Assembly: GCA_019456165.1 (NCBI GenBank)
Contig: VRUJ01000002.1
Location: 62,001 to 126,000 of the forward strand
From: Chloroflexota bacterium
GTDB lineage: Bacteria; Chloroflexota; Anaerolineae; Anaerolineales; UBA11579
Length of the DNA: 64,000 nt
Direction: 5' to 3'
The notes under the pieces are model-generated. The model was not told where the DNA came from and searched no databases. It worked only from the letters and a program-made list of their open reading frames with translations. Every line of letters begins with the position of its first letter. The stretch's first letter is position 1. Shown here piece after piece: positions 62,814-64,000 of the stretch. The translations under genes were made by a program, and so were the position numbers.

Positions 62814-63908
62814 ATGACCAATCCACAGACACACAGCCCCCAAAATGTTCTTAGCGGCACCCGACCTTGGGCTTTCACCCGCTCAGAATTGACCGCCGGG
62901 TTACGCCGTTTTACGGGCGACCCCAGCCTAGTTATTGATAACCTGGAAGAACAAGATCCCCCCCACCGGCGCCCATCAATCGGGCGTATCCGCGGCTTGC
63001 TAGTAGAATGCCAGGGAACCACAGGCTCTCACAGCTTCAATCTGGTATTGAAAGAGTCTCAAGGCAGCACGCGCACAGGTACCGCCGGAGCAGGGTTACG
63101 CGAAGTTTCAGTTTATAAAAGCTTTGCCGACCAATTACCCCTCCGTATCCCTCAATTGTTCATCGCCCATCCCGGCGGTGGTTGGCTGGTACTCGCACAA
63201 CTCCCTGCAGGCCGCCAACCCGAACAATGGCAAGCTGCCGATTATTTGCTTGCCATCGATCAGCTTGTAGCATTGCACGACCGCTTCTGGGGATTGGGCG
63301 AAGACCTTACAATATACAACTGGCTGGCGCGGCCATTAGATTCGGATTTCAGCATCTATGTGCACGCCGCGGCCGCAGGCGTACAGAACCTAGCAAACAA
63401 AACAGCTCCAAATATACTCGGCGAGGATTCTGAGCTGCGCAAGCTATTGGACCGTTTGATCTCCCACTCTGGTGATATTAGAAAGCAATTACAGCTCAGC
63501 CCAGCCACCCTATTGCACGGCGAATATTGGCCAGGAAATATCCACGTACACTCTGACGGCAGCTTAACCATATATGATTGGGAGGAAACTTCCATTGGCC
63601 CGGCCATCCTAGACCTGGTCACGTTTGTGCAATCCAGCCGTTGGTGGTTCGACCCTCTGCCAATCGCTCAAGAAGAGCTCATCGCCCATTACCGCAGCCG
63701 CCTTGCTCAAGCCACAGGATACGCCTGGAGCGATGATGATTGGGAAATCCAGTATGACTATGCATTGATGTGGGTCTTCATCGCTGAGTGGATTGATCTT
63801 TTAGCAACTATCCCCAATACTGTCCTGTTTTCGCGCATACCGCAGCTCGAAAAACTTTGGCTCAAACCTGTTCGCGAGGCTGCAAGCCGTCGGATGCCAG
63901 GGGATTAA
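62814..63908 (+). CDS. Aminoglycoside-phosphotransferase-family kinase
   Basis: 364 residues of the protein-kinase-like APH fold. Catalytic loop HGEYWPGNIHV (HGD-x4-N form with Glu for Asp) near residue 238 and metal-binding IYDWEE near residue 252; VLAQLPAGRQPEQW is the hinge region. Substrate unknown; not evidence of antibiotic resistance. The catalytic Asp-to-Glu change is noted. Confidence 0.82.
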   Translation: MTNPQTHSPQNVLSGTRPWAFTRSELTAGLRRFTGDPSLVIDNLEEQDPPHRRPSIGRIRGLLVECQGTTGSHSFNLVLKESQGSTRTGTAGAGLREVSVYKSFADQLPLRIPQLFIAHPGGGWLVLAQLPAGRQPEQWQAADYLLAIDQLVALHDRFWGLGEDLTIYNWLARPLDSDFSIYVHAAAAGVQNLANKTAPNILGEDSELRKLLDRLISHSGDIRKQLQLSPATLLHGEYWPGNIHVHSDGSLTIYDWEETSIGPAILDLVTFVQSSRWWFDPLPIAQEELIAHYRSRLAQATGYAWSDDDWEIQYDYALMWVFIAEWIDLLATIPNTVLFSRIPQLEKLWLKPVREAASRRMPGD

Positions 63909-63917
63909 CCAACCCCC

Positions 63918-64000
63918 ATGCGCGTAACTGTTTTTGGTGGATCGTCCCCTAAACCCGGAGAACCAGCTTACCAAGATGCCTTGTCTTTAGGCCGTTTACT
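63918..64000 (+). CDS. LOG-family (TIGR00730) protein, 3' end outside the window
   Basis: 27 codons visible: RVTVFGGSSPKPGEPAYQDA, the usual Rossmann start of LOG-family nucleoside 5'-monophosphate phosphoribohydrolases (CGSS-x-x-x-x-P-x-Y). Nine bases after the kinase stop. Confidence 0.7.
   Translation, partial: MRVTVFGGSSPKPGEPAYQDALSLGRL

Noticed and set aside
62814..63908. Aminoglycoside resistance gene
   Set aside because: Only the kinase fold is shared; many household kinases have it and no resistance context is seen.

Overview
ORGANISM. The window looks like the chromosome of an anaerobic or facultative Anaerolineae-type Chloroflexota, probably a metagenome-assembled genome. This is inferred from content: a near-complete set of coenzyme F420 genes (cofC, cofD, cofE, npdG) with F420-using enzymes, an ATP-type PEP carboxykinase, DUF1385, DUF503, DUF4230 and DUF5666 proteins, a Gram-positive-type LexA box, lipoproteins with Thr/Pro linkers, and several genes whose -10 box lies only 4-9 nt from the start codon with no Shine-Dalgarno (leaderless-type expression). 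I found no rRNA, tRNA or CRISPR array.

LAYOUT. 1-5.9 kb: partial DUF5666 surface protein carrying an exact 540-bp internal tandem duplication, a methyltransferase, an SDR with an altered active site, then a lactate-utilisation pair (lutA and a fused lutB-lutC) behind two LacI-type operator cores, and a decayed histidine-kinase tail. 6-16.3 kb: MFS transporter, a putative nucleotidyltransferase-fold protein convergent with an ATP-cone/uridine-kinase fusion, an aminotransferase-pckA pair, DUF503, DUF4230, lipM and a DapA-family aldolase. 16.4-24 kb: lipoprotein, a T5orf172 gene cut by an in-frame amber codon, two hydrolase/acyl-CoA ligase genes, a phosphodiester glycosidase, and an IS110 element sitting inside a dispersed repeat. 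24-41.5 kb: DUF1385, M20 peptidase, Nudix, ssnA, the F420 genes, and a molybdenum hydroxylase whose FAD subunit is separated from its Fe-S/Mo subunit by a peptidase remnant and a RAYT transposase; then small membrane proteins and a frameshifted SDR. 41.5-45.5 kb: a minus-strand redox operon (2x[4Fe-4S] ferredoxin, flavoprotein, membrane cytochrome b, 19-heme cytochrome c). 45.6-50.9 kb: an IS256 element, lipoproteins, an orphan DNA methyltransferase, purA. 51-61.4 kb: lexA, then a surface-glycan locus. 61.4-64 kb: second orphan DNA methyltransferase, MazG-like pyrophosphohydrolase, a kinase and the start of a LOG-family gene.

MOST INTERESTING SYSTEM. At 51.8-55.6 kb a PglC-like phosphoglycosyltransferase is followed by E1-alpha and E1-beta of a 2-oxoacid dehydrogenase and by a protein with E2 order (lipoyl domain, then a peripheral-subunit-binding domain) whose usual catalytic core is replaced by a PglD/NeuD-type left-handed beta-helix sugar acyltransferase. 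This suggests a complex that decarboxylates a 2-oxoacid and passes the acyl group from lipoyl-lysine to an amino-sugar nucleotide, perhaps without free acyl-CoA. Its 3' tail is duplicated 2.5 kb downstream on the far side of an AT-rich membrane-protein gene.

GENOME PLASTICITY. The window holds two IS elements (IS110 with a candidate bridge-RNA region, IS256), a degraded RAYT, dispersed palindromic repeats, related 8-bp repeats just upstream of cofD and the mazG-like gene, and several broken genes (histidine-kinase tail, peptidase M16 remnant, SDR frameshift, amber-split T5orf172 gene). All functional statements rest on reading motifs by eye; no database search was possible.
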